NCBI RefSeq assembly: GCF_000234665.1
Contig: NC_018338.1
Location: forward strand, 722,084 to 786,083
Direction: 5' to 3'
Source of the DNA: Leishmania mexicana MHOM/GT/2001/U1103
Taxonomy: Eukaryota > Euglenozoa > Kinetoplastea > Trypanosomatida > Trypanosomatidae
DNA: 64,000 bases
A program made the position numbers and the translations under genes. The notes beneath the pieces are model-generated. The model was given only the letters and a program-made list of their open reading frames with translations. It made no database searches and was not told the origin of the DNA. How positions within the stretch are numbered: the stretch's first letter is position 1; every line of letters begins with the position of its first letter. Below, piece by piece: positions 47,767-58,429 of this stretch.

Positions 47767-48019
47767 GAAAATGGGTATGATGATCATTGGTGTGACCGCG
47801 TGGCGTGCACTAGCACCGCGCAGGTGAGGCGGAGGGAGTGGTAGACCATGTAGGTGGAGGTGTAAAGCAGCCGTGGCGTGCGTCAGTGGTGGTGGTATAC
47901 GTGACGCTCTCTTTACTTTTCCTTCTGTGTGTGTCTATGAGTCCTTCGTCCCCCCCCACGTCTCGTTGTGTTTGGCTTCCTCCTCCTCTTCTGCACACAC
48001 ACACACACACGTATATGTG
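47767..48019. promoter_or_regulatory. Leader of the CxxC protein gene: pyrimidine tracts and CA repeat
   Basis: Two T/C-rich stretches (47905-47930 and 47971-47993) and a (CA)n run (47994-48010) precede the ATG at 48020. No AG falls between the second tract and 48020. If that tract drives trans-splicing, the acceptor would be at about 48051 or 48060, and translation would begin at the ATG at 48080. Confidence 0.4.
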
Positions 48020-50248
48020 ATGCACATGCACGCATCGGTAATTCTGCCCAAAGTCGCGCAGCTGGCGTGGAAACACAACATGGCCTCCGCTGGCACTTAC
48101 ATTGCGGCGTGGTTTCGCCACCATCTCTCCTCTGTTGTCACCTTCCAGAAGCAGTTCGCCGATGATGTGTCGGAGACGGTGAAGGAGCAGAAGGCGCAGT
48201 TTGACCGATACACCCGCGAGGCAAAAGAGCGGGCCGTGCAGCTTCACCTGGATAAGCTGGAGGAGAAGTACCTCTGCTGCATATGCGGAAGAGGCGGCGA
48301 AGTACGTGAGGACGATGAGTTTGTATACGACACTTACTCTATGATCGACTTACCGCCCCGGGCGGTGCTGGAGGCGGCAGTGCGGGAGGAACTTGCGGAC
48401 GCCCAGCTATCGGACGGTCCCATCAAACAGCACCAACGCATGCTCGCTTTTCGGCAGCGTCGCCTCCAACAGTCCTCTACGACACCGGTAGCCACATACG
48501 AGAGTGACGGCAGCATTAATGGCTCCTCTGATGTTTCCGTCGCACCATCAGACGGGCGTTCCGAGAGAATGAGGAAAAAGCACCGGCGGAGGAGGGATTC
48601 ACCCTCTCAGCGCAAGTGCGCCAAGTCGTCCTCTCAACGCCGCGTGGTGCCTCGATCGCGGTGCCAGCGTGAAGAGTTAGAAGCCCAGCATCCCGATCAC
48701 GATGACCGAGACAAGCGCACTGCCGTCGACGCCTCTGAACGGAGTATCCGAAAATCGCTCTCTTTGGACGAGCCCCCGTCACGCTCCACGTCAGCGCGCG
48801 GTGACGCGCTGGAGCTTCACACCGAGGACCTCGCGGTGATGGACCCTGACATGGTCGGTCCGCTCGAGGTACGGCACACGCTTTACAAGATTCGGCACGC
48901 GGTGCTGCACAGGGAAGCCCGTGTGCGCCGCAAGGCTGTAGTTGTGCACAAGGACAAGGGGCTGATGATGATAGAGGAGTCGGAGATCGAGATGTTTTCG
49001 CACTTCTTTCAGCGCCCGGTTCACGGGTACCTCTGCATGGCGTGCTACACGAGCGCCCAGCGTCGCTTTGACACACTCACGCAGCAGATCCGTGCCATCC
49101 TTTTCAAGGCGGAGCATCCGGTGCTACGCCGGTTGCCAGCTAAAGAGCTGGAAGGTTTGATAGCTGGCAATCAGGTCCCCGTCACCCTCATTCAGAGCGT
49201 TTTGGCCGTTCAGCGTCGGTGGGCTGAGCTCACGGAGGAGCAGCGGATGAAGGTAAGTCGCGCAGAGGCTGGAGCGGGACCGCCGCAGGGTCCCACCGCC
49301 GCTTTCCACGCAGAGGAACGCACGAGCTGGACGTCACAGGAGAAAGACCCGACGGGCCGGATGGCGACTTTGCCCGAAAAGAGCATCTTGACCCTCCGCG
49401 AGGAGGCGCGGTGTGGCGCCTGCCAGCGCCGTGCTGCGTGCTTTTTTGAACCGAAGTCTGTCGTCTTTCTCTGCCAGTTTTGCACCGCCCGAGATCGATT
49501 TTACCGCGAGCACGCGGTGTGCATCAACGACGAGGAAATGCCTTTGGTGCTGGCACATCTCCTGCAGGATTTGGCACTCTACTACCAAGGTGTTCATCAG
49601 CAAGCGGAGCTCTGCCAGGCACCACTGTCAGCCATCTTGGAGGCACAGACTGACCTATTTCCACTCGCAGATATTATGCGTGAAAAAGAGGGTCTGTTTG
49701 CCTGCCAGGCCCCGGCTGCCGCCAAGGCCGTTCTTCAGGGCCGCCGAGAGGTTGCCGAGGTGGTGCCAGAGCTCAGCGCTGAAACCCCCATGCACGGCAC
49801 CGACGTGCCCGTTGCAAGACCGTGCACTTCGGCGGCCTCAACACGCCGGGTATGTGGATCGATGGTACCACTCCAGGAACAGCGCCAACGGGTTGGAAGG
49901 ACGATGATCAGCCTCTTCGATGGAGTCAAGTTGGAGGGGTCGGGAGTGAACCTGTTCAAGAACGCCGCTTCGGCGCCCTTTGCAGCCGGTGTCTCGGACT
50001 TGCTCCAGCCCGCTCCGCCACCGCAGCTGTCGCCCTCCCAAACCAACGGGAGCGCTGCTGGGCACGCAGGCGAGCGCGCTGCAGCAAATCTGTTGGTCAA
50101 CAGCGGAACCGCAGCTTTGACATCACCTCCTGCCACTGTATGGGGGCACGAGGGACGCCTGCAAAGCTCAGCTCCGGGCTCGTCGTCCGCAACGACTACG
50201 GCACACTTCCCGGAGGCCCCAAATACACAGCGGGAAAGCTTGTTTTGA
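48020..50248 (+). CDS. Conserved hypothetical protein with repeated CxxC zinc-binding pairs
   Basis: 742 residues from the ATG at 48020; the alternative start is residue 21 (ATG at 48080, MASAGTYIAAWF), which the splice-signal layout favours. CxxC pairs occur at C86/C89 (YLCCICGRGG), C339/C342 (YLCMACYTSA), C465/C468 (RCGACQRRAAC) and C485/C488 (FLCQFCTAR), with His499 and Cys502 soon after the last pair. The 465-502 block resembles a small B-box or treble-clef zinc finger. A Lys/Arg/Ser-rich linker fills about 170-260. The C-terminal quarter is Ala/Ser/Pro-rich with an amphipathic segment RRTMISLFDGVKLEGSGV. No catalytic motif, signal peptide or membrane span was seen. A zinc-stabilised binding protein is all that can be said. 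Confidence 0.78.
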   Translation: MHMHASVILPKVAQLAWKHNMASAGTYIAAWFRHHLSSVVTFQKQFADDVSETVKEQKAQFDRYTREAKERAVQLHLDKLEEKYLCCICGRGGEVREDDEFVYDTYSMIDLPPRAVLEAAVREELADAQLSDGPIKQHQRMLAFRQRRLQQSSTTPVATYESDGSINGSSDVSVAPSDGRSERMRKKHRRRRDSPSQRKCAKSSSQRRVVPRSRCQREELEAQHPDHDDRDKRTAVDASERSIRKSLSLDEPPSRSTSARGDALELHTEDLAVMDPDMVGPLEVRHTLYKIRHAVLHREARVRRKAVVVHKDKGLMMIEESEIEMFSHFFQRPVHGYLCMACYTSAQRRFDTLTQQIRAILFKAEHPVLRRLPAKELEGLIAGNQVPVTLIQSVLAVQRRWAELTEEQRMKVSRAEAGAGPPQGPTAAFHAEERTSWTSQEKDPTGRMATLPEKSILTLREEARCGACQRRAACFFEPKSVVFLCQFCTARDRFYREHAVCINDEEMPLVLAHLLQDLALYYQGVHQQAELCQAPLSAILEAQTDLFPLADIMREKEGLFACQAPAAAKAVLQGRREVAEVVPELSAETPMHGTDVPVARPCTSAASTRRVCGSMVPLQEQRQRVGRTMISLFDGVKLEGSGVNLFKNAASAPFAAGVSDLLQPAPPPQLSPSQTNGSAAGHAGERAAANLLVNSGTAALTSPPATVWGHEGRLQSSAPGSSSATTTAHFPEAPNTQRESLF

Positions 50249-51835
50249 AGGAAATAACCGTCTTCGCGCTGATGCGCTCTCGTGATAGCGGCGAGCGTGT
50301 GCCTGTGTGACGCTCACGAAAGCTGCTTGCCCTTGGTGGTGGTTGCGTTCTACGTGCCTATTTGATGCGTGCTCACACACTTGAGGAAGTTCACGAAGCC
50401 CCTAACACTCCCCGACCCCCCCCTTCACACCCCCATGCCGTTCCTCTCTGTGCGTCCCTCCTTCACCGTTTCAAGTGTGTCGTGCAGGTCAGTTGTCTTT
50501 TATTCGCTTAAGGTGTGCACCGGTGAGAGAGAGGGTGGGGTGGGGGTGGGGGGGATCGGCAAAGGTGAACGACTGTGAGCTTGCAGAGCCGCCTCCCTCG
50601 TGGTGTGTGGGAGGTGCTTGTTCTCCTTCTTTCCTCGTCTTGTTGCTCATGTCGGTGATTTTTGGCGCGGTGTGACGCGTGCGCTTGCGCACACGCCGAT
50701 GTGCAAAGGTGCGGTGTATGTGTGTTGCAGGATTCGACATGTGTATGCGCCCTACGTGTGGCCCGCCACCATCTCTTTTCTCTTTTGCTATCCCGCAACA
50801 CATGCACTCGTGCGCGACCGCCTTTCTTTCTCTCTTGCTGTATCGAACTACAATGGTTGTTGCAGCTTGACCCAGTTGGCACTATCACCTTCTGCGTCTC
50901 TTGCGCGAGTGCCTACCTCGACGTGCTCATCTACCCCGTCCGGTCCCCGCCGGCCCCTCCCCTCCAAAGAGGTACAAACAACCACGAAAGGAAGAAGCAC
51001 AGAGTCATCGACTCACGGGATAAGGATGGCAATGCCACGTATGCATGTGCGCTCCTTTCCTCTAGATGGGCGGCAACGGTGCACAAGAAGCATCGGCATG
51101 CAAAGCACAGCGGGCCCTTACGTGTGCGTATGGTAAGAGGGTTCTCGCAATAGAAGAGGCAACGTTCTGCACACACAAAGGACGCCATGAAAGGCGGGGA
51201 GTGTCTGGCAACCCCTCTCTGCCTATTCCACCCTCTCTCGCTGTTCCTGCCGCCTCTTCAGCGGAACAGAGGCCCAGCAGAGGTGTGACATCGCTCGAAA
51301 TGCTGCACACGTCTCCACCACTGTTCCCCTTTCGCTTTTTTTCTCGCTTTTCTCTTTCCTCTGGATGGGGTGGGGGTGGGGGACTGAAATCGCTCGGCGA
51401 CAGCGAACGTCCCACACAGACCATCGCTAACCATCGAACTCACGCCATCGCAGCGAGCTGAGAAGGAGCGAAAGGAAAAAAACACCGTTTGACCTGTGCA
51501 CTCAACTGAATCTTTCCCTTCTCCCCCCTATACGGACAGACTTGTGCTGCTTTAGCTTGTCTGCTTTCTTTCTTTTCTTTGATTCGATCTGCGCATCTGC
51601 TCGTCGATCACTGCATACGCGCCCACTCACACGTGAGACGCACACCAGTCTTAGCGCCGAGCAACGGGGTCGAAAAAAAAAGAAAAGGAGGCCGAAAAAA
51701 AAAACGCACCCACACACACAGACAAGAGCGAGTCACTGCTCTGGTACTGGGGAGTCGTGTGGCGTCCGTCCTGTTGGTGCTTCTCTTTGCTTCGCTTATT
51801 TTTGGTTGCTTAGTTGCATTTGAACTTCTATTACG
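50249..51835. other. Intergenic spacer with G-rich tracts
   Basis: About 1.6 kb. G-rich tracts at 50533-50554 and 51364-51384 could form G-quadruplexes in the + strand and the transcript. T/C-rich blocks occur near 50805-50845 and 51325-51360. No gene is seen. Confidence 0.6.
51773..51813 (+). promoter_or_regulatory. Candidate spliced-leader acceptor of the Dpy-30-motif gene
   Basis: A T-rich stretch (51775-51811) is followed by AG at 51812-51813, 23 bases before the ATG at 51836, with no other AG between. This is the clearest acceptor in the window. Confidence 0.55.
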
Positions 51836-54133
51836 ATGTCGCACAACGAACAGGTCGCGCATCATCAGCAGGCGGCGTGCGTGAAGAAGCTGCGCTTCGA
51901 CAACTCCGTCTCTACTACGACGAGTGGCAACTCCGAAGCATGGTTGGCTGGCGCCGACAGCAGCGCGCGCTCGGCCCTCAAAACCTCCCCCACGGGCAGC
52001 AACCCTTCATACCGTGCCTCCTCCCTGCGGCGTCCGTCAGAGGCGGCAAGCGTGCACAGTGACGCCCACGTACAACTCAACCCGAAAGCGGAGGTAATCG
52101 AGCACGACGGCAGCATCACTACTGTCAATGCTACACCCATGGAAGTTTCTCGTCCGTTCGAAACAGTGGAGGAGTCTGCCGGCGAGGTGGCGAACTTCCT
52201 GGCTGACGTGGGTGCCGGCGTTGCAGCGGGCACCAATATCAGCGCGACATCTTTCGGTGCGTCGCTCGGAGCCTCGCTGAGGGCCCCTGCCGATATGATG
52301 GTGGCAAGTGCTGCCTCAGCTTTTCAGACCACCAGTGAGGACCCAAGCGAGCGGTTTCGTTCCCTATTGCTGCAGCTCTCCAGCCTGACCTTGGAACATC
52401 GCCCAAAGGATCCGGAACAGTACATAATCGACCACCTGAACGCACGACTGCTGTCGAGCACCGCGTCCGCCCGTGCCTCACAGGCGGGTTGCACAACGAC
52501 TGCCGAAGAAGATGGCGAGTCAACAGGTGCGACGGAGACCACTGCAACCGCCGGGGGACCGGGTGCGGCCCTCCCAGTTTGCAGCAGGGAGACTAGCACC
52601 ATGGCGTTTTTTACACCGCACGGTGACACAGTGGTAGAGCGCCTGGCCAGCAACGCTCTATTGAGTGAAGTTGGTCGAGCGGTGATGACGCGCTTGGCAG
52701 AGCTGCTCATAAGTGCTCAGCCCGACGACCCCGAGGACTTCCTATGGGCTCGTCTGGAGGCACGCAGCTTCGGCGAAGACGCCACCCACAGCGTTGTGTT
52801 CTCCACCGACGGCTACCCAGTCGTGCGCCCCGAGGACCCGACGCAAGTGAGTCTGCTAAAGGATATTCCGGCGACGTCCCCAGGGTACGTGGTGGCAACT
52901 GGTCTGCTGCCGTTGCTCTTTGCGAAAAAGCCGGTGGACCCAATCGGCTACCTTTTCTATCACATTGGCAGCCGCACACGCTCCAGCGCCGCCCAGTCGG
53001 TGCACTCTTCCACACGGCACCTGCGCTTCGGTGAAGGAGACGAAGGGTTTGATGCCGAGAGCTGCACCTCCCGAGAGTTCGATGATGACAGCAACTACGG
53101 CGCCGACGACGCCGAGGTGGGCAGCATCGGCGGTTCGGTGTCGATGGTTCCTCTGCAGCGGAAAGGCTCTTTGGGCAGTCTATTCGACAGCGCGGCCGCC
53201 GTGCAGTTGCAGCGCCGCCGCTCGGAGAGGTCAGAAAACGCGCGGCAGCGCCTGTCCCAGAGCGCGGCAGTGCCTCGCAGCAGCGGCAGCATGAGGCGCA
53301 GCGTGACGGGTGCAACGCGCGCGTCGCGGGACACAAGCGCTGCACAGCCCCTTCCGCAAGAGCTCGCCGCCCTCAGCGGGACTGGCTCATCGTGGAAGCG
53401 CGTTAGTGCTGCACAGCATGAGGGAAAGCCTTGTTCGCCGATGCGCGTCTCCCATGGCAACAGCCCTGTGACGGTGGCGGATATTGGCAACAGCCCCACG
53501 CGGACTTTTCGCATTCCCTCCCTCACTGCTAGCCCCAACACGCTGCACAACATCGACTCCGATGAGCATGCGCGCGTGCGAAACGAATTCGGGCTACTGC
53601 GCCTGCGTGAGGAGCTGCGGCTCGAGCGGCTACAGCACGAAGTCCGCATCCTCACGCGTGAGTGCGAGTATCGCAACCACATGGCACTATTGAACAGGAC
53701 AGACCGCATGGCCGATCGTGCGGCGGCCACGGCACAGGAAGCCCTCGAAGAAGCACAGAAGTACCGTGCTTTTCTGTGCGCTCAGATCGATCAACTGGAG
53801 TTAGAGAAGCAGCGGCAACTACGACTGATCTCGCAGCACATGGCCCAGTCGTCGTCCCCGCACTCTGCGGCGGTGGATCCCCGGATTCCATTGCCGACAT
53901 CAGGACACTGCCTTGGCGCTGAGTCATCGCTTCTGTACACGGAATCGCAGGTTCCCAATGAGCTGGATATCTTGAAGAAGCAGGTAGAGCTTCTCGCGAT
54001 GGAGCAGGCACGCGCGCGGAGTATGAGGTATGGCGTGGCGTCAAGCTACGCGGCAGCCGCTCCTCACACAACCCGGTTCTCCAGCTCTTCGGCTGGAGTC
54101 AGCGGGTCGGCGCGGGCGTCGTTCCCAAAATAA
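51836..54133 (+). CDS. Protein with three tandem Dpy-30/RIIa-like motifs and a C-terminal coiled coil
   Basis: 765 residues. Three segments share an amphipathic helix, then a [K/P]-x-D-P-x-x-[Y/F]-[L/I] turn and a second helix. They are at about 173-203 (HRPKDPEQYIIDHL), 279-310 (AQPDDPEDFLWARL) and 352-382 (KKPVDPIGYLFYHI). This is the signature of Dpy-30/RIIa dimerisation-docking modules, which in cilia and flagella bind amphipathic helices of radial-spoke and A-kinase-anchor proteins. Residues about 400-580 are a Ser/Arg-rich disordered linker. About 585-668 and 705-728 are strong heptad-type coiled coil (LRLREELRLERLQHEVRIL). A flagellar scaffold is a reasonable inference but not shown. 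The start MSHNEQVAHH follows the acceptor by 23 bases. I do not know a named orthologue. Confidence 0.78.
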   Translation: MSHNEQVAHHQQAACVKKLRFDNSVSTTTSGNSEAWLAGADSSARSALKTSPTGSNPSYRASSLRRPSEAASVHSDAHVQLNPKAEVIEHDGSITTVNATPMEVSRPFETVEESAGEVANFLADVGAGVAAGTNISATSFGASLGASLRAPADMMVASAASAFQTTSEDPSERFRSLLLQLSSLTLEHRPKDPEQYIIDHLNARLLSSTASARASQAGCTTTAEEDGESTGATETTATAGGPGAALPVCSRETSTMAFFTPHGDTVVERLASNALLSEVGRAVMTRLAELLISAQPDDPEDFLWARLEARSFGEDATHSVVFSTDGYPVVRPEDPTQVSLLKDIPATSPGYVVATGLLPLLFAKKPVDPIGYLFYHIGSRTRSSAAQSVHSSTRHLRFGEGDEGFDAESCTSREFDDDSNYGADDAEVGSIGGSVSMVPLQRKGSLGSLFDSAAAVQLQRRRSERSENARQRLSQSAAVPRSSGSMRRSVTGATRASRDTSAAQPLPQELAALSGTGSSWKRVSAAQHEGKPCSPMRVSHGNSPVTVADIGNSPTRTFRIPSLTASPNTLHNIDSDEHARVRNEFGLLRLREELRLERLQHEVRILTRECEYRNHMALLNRTDRMADRAAATAQEALEEAQKYRAFLCAQIDQLELEKQRQLRLISQHMAQSSSPHSAAVDPRIPLPTSGHCLGAESSLLYTESQVPNELDILKKQVELLAMEQARARSMRYGVASSYAAAAPHTTRFSSSSAGVSGSARASFPK

Positions 54134-54462
54134 GCCACTCTGCTTTCTCCCCGCCGTCGTACACAAGCGGAGTCTCGCGAAGAAGTTGACGACGACAAGC
54201 TCGTGCGAGCGGAGCGTTGCGGGCTGGTGAGGCTTGATCACCTGTGTGGTCGCCGGCCATAGGGTTTCTCAGCGGGGTATTTTGTGTTTGGAGAACATCT
54301 TCTTTCGCGTTCGTGGTTGGTCAAATAGACACTGTGCTTTTTTTTTCTTTACGGCCAATACGCGCGCTGGGGACGCGCGCACGTGAGCGACGGCGAAGTG
54401 CGAGGAGAGAAACGGACGGGTTGTGTGTAGAGCGAGAGATAAAGAGGCGGAAATTATTTAGC
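54134..54462. other. 3' UTR and spacer
   Basis: About 330 bases after the Dpy-30-motif gene with no gene or repeat; one T-run at 54339-54351. It ends where the inverted SIDER copy begins. Confidence 0.6.
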
Positions 54463-54862
54463 CAACGTGTCTCTTCTACCACCACGAGCACGCCAACAAT
54501 ATATATATATATATATGTATACGCATGCAACCACAGCTCGCTTACCTCTGCTGCACGGCGGCTATGTTAAGGAACCGGCCCAACCAGCGCCGCTTGGCGC
54601 CGCGCAGCCCATGGCAGTCCTACCGCGTACAGCGCAGGCCAGGTCAAAGACTACGCCCAACATCACCGCAGCGCAGCGAAGGCAGAAAAGCAGGGAGTGG
54701 ATGCGTATGTTTGTCGAATCGACGACACGACTCGTAGTGAGCTGGCCAATCATGGCGGCCATGGCCGCAAGCCTCTTCGGCGCAGCGCCAGCCCAGACCT
54801 GTCCACCGACGCCAAGAGTCCGCCAGCCGTACCCGAGTGCAGCCGCCCGGCTCTTGGCTTCC
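54463..54862 (-). mobile_element. 5'-truncated SIDER-type retroposon, inverted relative to the copy at 29.3 kb
   Basis: Its reverse complement matches 29359-29756 almost perfectly. I find one substitution (near 54690) and two extra bases in the TA repeat (54500-54517). It begins at GGAAGCCAAGAG, so the first part of the Pr77 signature is missing and the sequence beyond 54862 is unrelated to the 29.3-kb copy. With its partner it forms an inverted repeat about 25 kb apart that brackets four protein genes. Confidence 0.75.
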
Positions 54863-55752
54863 CCACAAAGATGGTGAGAGAAGGAACATACAAAAGCATT
54901 TATAGGGCGCCCCGTCTTGTTTCGGTTGCCACCCAAACACACTGCGGCGTCGCTCGCATCCTTCCCCCCCCCCTCCTCCTCCTCCTCCTCCTCCTCCCAC
55001 CTCCTCCTCTTTCTCGTAGTTGATCGAGACTGTATGTTCCTTCTCCGTTGATTACCATGCCCTCGGTGGTGTCCCTCCCAGCATGGCGTATTAGTGGAAA
55101 GGGAAGGGGTGTTGTGTTGCTCCACCGGCGGTTGCTCTGTTGTTGCCAGCGCTTCGGCACACTACGGCACGCAGGCGCAAAAAAAAAGCGTTGATGGGCT
55201 TCTATGGGCGTTTGCACGTGGGTGGTGTGGCGTTTTATGTGTATGTGTGTGTGTGCTTACATTGTTGCCACTCTCATTTCTCTTTTGTGTTTTATTCTTT
55301 GAGTGAGGGCGCACATCTGCATCAGCCACAACAACGCGTGATTATTCAAGTATCCGCGTGCCGAGAAGGGAGTAGATCACGACCGCATGTTTCTTTCGAC
55401 ATGAAAGCTCAGTCAGTGGGTACTGGTGGTGCAGCAGCGGCTCAGCACACCCAACTGATGCTGATGCATTATCCTGTCTTGATGTGCGCATGTCCCTTCT
55501 CCTCACTATTATGCCTGTCTTCTACAATCGTCCCGTTCTGGACAACATGTTTCTGCCTTTCCCGTTTTGCACACCGAAAGGGGGCCATTCCAGAGTTTTC
55601 TAATCCTTCCTCCCACCCTCGCAGCATCCATTAGCAGCTTTTCAAGATGGCAGACACCCGCCCACCCACCCCTTCTTCTCTCCGGCCGATGAGATAGTCC
55701 GCGCCCTTCAACGGTAAGTGAAGAAGAACATCCCCACCCACGAAGCAGGCGT
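54863..55752. other. Spacer with a CTC repeat
   Basis: Contains a (CTC)n run at 54966-54998 and T/C stretches near 55270-55300. No gene or RNA is apparent. Confidence 0.55.
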
Positions 55753-55995
55753 ATGGCCTCATCCAAAAAAGCAATCGAAGGGCGTGTGCGCCTCTCGGCT
55801 AAGACCGATGAGGCGGGTGATGCGGCCTCTTACCTTGCCCATCAGGCCGAGAACACAGCTGCACCCATAGAAGCTGCAGCACGAGCTTACGCTGCTAGTT
55901 TTATTGCCGGGGGTGGTGAGAAGAGCGAGCTGACCCGCGACGACAGGAGTAAAGCGCATGAAACGCTCGCGAAGGGCAAAGCTGCCTCAGTCTAG
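55753..55995 (+). pseudogene. Small 80-codon frame, probable fragment of the decayed element
   Basis: Complete ATG-to-stop frame of 80 codons, Ala/Lys/Glu-rich (MASSKKAIEGRVRLSAKTDE at the start, ending AHETLAKGKAASV). It has coding-like composition but no domain I know. Its position at the head of the relic, and the lack of a good splice acceptor immediately upstream, suggest a remnant of the first ORF of the element. A genuine small gene cannot be excluded. Confidence 0.35.
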
Positions 55996-57289
55996 TGACT
56001 CTTCTCGTGCGGCGTTGCATTCCTGGCGTCAAGGAGAGGGTGCAGGGTACAGGCAGCAGGTTTTCCAAGATCGTGTCTTGCGGAGAGTAGGCGACCACCG
56101 GCAAACTGGTCGAGAGGTTCACGGTGCCCCGCTACCCACCTGCAACGGAGCTGGCGTATCTGAACGATTGACGGTGCGGCGCGTCGATAACGAAGGGTGG
56201 CGTGCTCGAAGACCGCTCCAGCGATGACGCCTTTCAGGGTTTCTCCCGCACCGGCGCAAAAAAAGGTTTAGATCTGTGAAGGCGGATCCCCCCCCTTCGA
56301 GGCAGGCGACAACGCCAGCGGTGGACAGGTCGAGGCCACGGATATGGCGAATACCGAGGCTCTAATCATGGAGTCGCTGCGGTGGGCAGCGAATTGCGCA
56401 AAGAACCTGCCAGGCCGAGGTCGAGGCAACGCCTGGCGCGGCAGAGATGGCAACCACGGGCGTGACAACCAGACGCCTTGGGACCGCGACGGAAGTGGTG
56501 CAACCGATGAATCCTCCAAGGAGAGGGCCACTGACCTTGCATTAGAAGAGGGTGAGGGTCCGTGCGAGCGAGGAGGTGGAAGCGCGGCCGCCGACTGCCC
56601 TTCGGTGGAGCCCGTGCTGAAAGGCGGACGCTGCTGTACCGCGTGCGGCCGCTCTCCGCTTTGGTTGTGCTGGAAGTGAAGCACCGCGCACCACTGCGGA
56701 TACCCATCTGCTCCCACGCCACCACTGGATCGCTGGCGTCGTCGAGGAAGGTGAGGAAGAAGGCTCCGGAGTTGCATATCTTTGATGCAACACCAGCGCA
56801 AGAGGTGCACAAGCATCTAAAGAAAACACTTGCAGTGCATTGTTCAGGCATCACAGCGCCCGTTAGCGGATGTGCCTGGCAGAAGCGCGACAGTGACGGC
56901 GGAAAACCTTTCTAGGATTGTCACGGTTTGCGCCAGACATCTAGGCGCGTGCGTGAGTCGCGGCGACTCCACCGCTCGTCGGTCGCGCGTCTTCCTGTCG
57001 GAGGTGCTTCAGCACGTAGTGCCACGTAAACAGCTGTGGAAGCCAGCGCGCGCACTGCTCGAACGACCCCTCCTCAACAGGAGGCTGCGGCGACGCAGAC
57101 ACCGGCTTTGGGGGGGAGTGAAGGCGGGAGCGCTTCCGATGCGCAATGTACTGACGAGCTTCTCCGCAAGGTCACGTAGGCAGGGGACGCTTGCGCACAT
57201 CGCACACGATGAAGCCAGCGAGACCCCAGGCTGGGGGACGGGAACCGCGCGTTGGCAAGGTGCAGGCTTGGGGTGTGCACGGTGCAAAA

Positions 57290-57835
57290 GATTTTCTTTT
57301 CTGTCTCTGAGGTGAAGGGGAGGCGGCGGAGGATCCTGAGGCCGAATATGCACTCTGTCACCGGCAAGGAAGACTTCCCACCATTGATGAACCCCGAGCA
57401 GGCGGGGGCGTGTACACAAGGGCTGCCGGACGCCTAGCACATTATCCAACCGTCCGTTTCTTTTTTGAGGCGCTTGAAGCTGCTAGCCCGCTCCGGCGAA
57501 GCGGCTCGTGATATACTTGTTCCGCGGGTGACCCTCTTATGGGTATATGCGCCTGACGGCACGGCCAACAGGTGCGCGATGGAGCGTGGCCGTGGGCCCG
57601 GGTATCACGAGCATGATCGTGGACATTCTGGCCGCCGCGATAATCTTCACCGGTATCACAGGCATGATGCTTGCCACCGGGGAAGGCCACGGACACGTTT
57701 TACTTTCAGCCGTACGAGCAATCCTCAGATGTGCTGGACAGACGAACCTGCTGCCATCCCCCAGACAGAGGCGCTACGGCGCGAAACAAATATGGGGCGA
57801 CTGCAGATGGCACACGATGAGCTGAGCTTTCGTGA
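57290..57835 (+). pseudogene. Reverse transcriptase relic
   Basis: Two overlapping frames together give an RT-like order. VKGRRRRILRPN is at about 57310-57345. Then comes an LLARSGEAARD region. PTGARWSVAVGPGIT is at about 57559-57603, where active elements have an LPxGxRxS motif. IVDILAAAIIFTG sits in place of the strand carrying the YxDD catalytic pair, followed by LATGEG. The Asp pair is absent, and stop codons separate the blocks. Subclass is uncertain. Confidence 0.5.
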
Positions 57836-58429
57836 GGTCGAAAACGATTTTGTTTTCCGTGGCGGGCACGGCCGTCAGTGATATTCGCCTCACACTCGTC
57901 CCAGACAGTGGGGAAAGCTGCCGTTAGCGATGGGCGCCGAAACCTTCACCTGCGGTCTTGATGCTTTTACGTGTCGCTGGCAATGAATGCTCTGTGTGCG
58001 CAGCTATGATGCACCCGCCCAACCTTTTTCGTTTCGGTTGTTGTTCGAGAGCGTGGCGTTGTGTCTACCATCTGGTGGGCTCGGTGCAGAGAACGGGGCT
58101 CACCGCTTCCGTACCTGGACCCTCACGTGCGAAGCCTGACAAAAGGAGTCGAGGCTCGCCGGCTCACTCAGAACCCGTGGTGGCTGATGTCACCTGAGAT
58201 GCACGTTGGTGACGACGGGCGAAGCCCATGACTGCCATCCACGTCACTGGCGCCTCGGCTGAGAGCAGGGGGCGCTTCGACTCGCTGGCGCACCGCTGGA
58301 CAGCTTCCAGTGCCGGCGAGGATTGGTAGGCGACCTTGAAGGCGAAGCTAGTTCCCTACCGCAAAGCGACACCATGCACCTCACGGCAAAACGTTCAGTG
58401 CACGCGCATCCAGCGGCGGCGTTGAGGCC

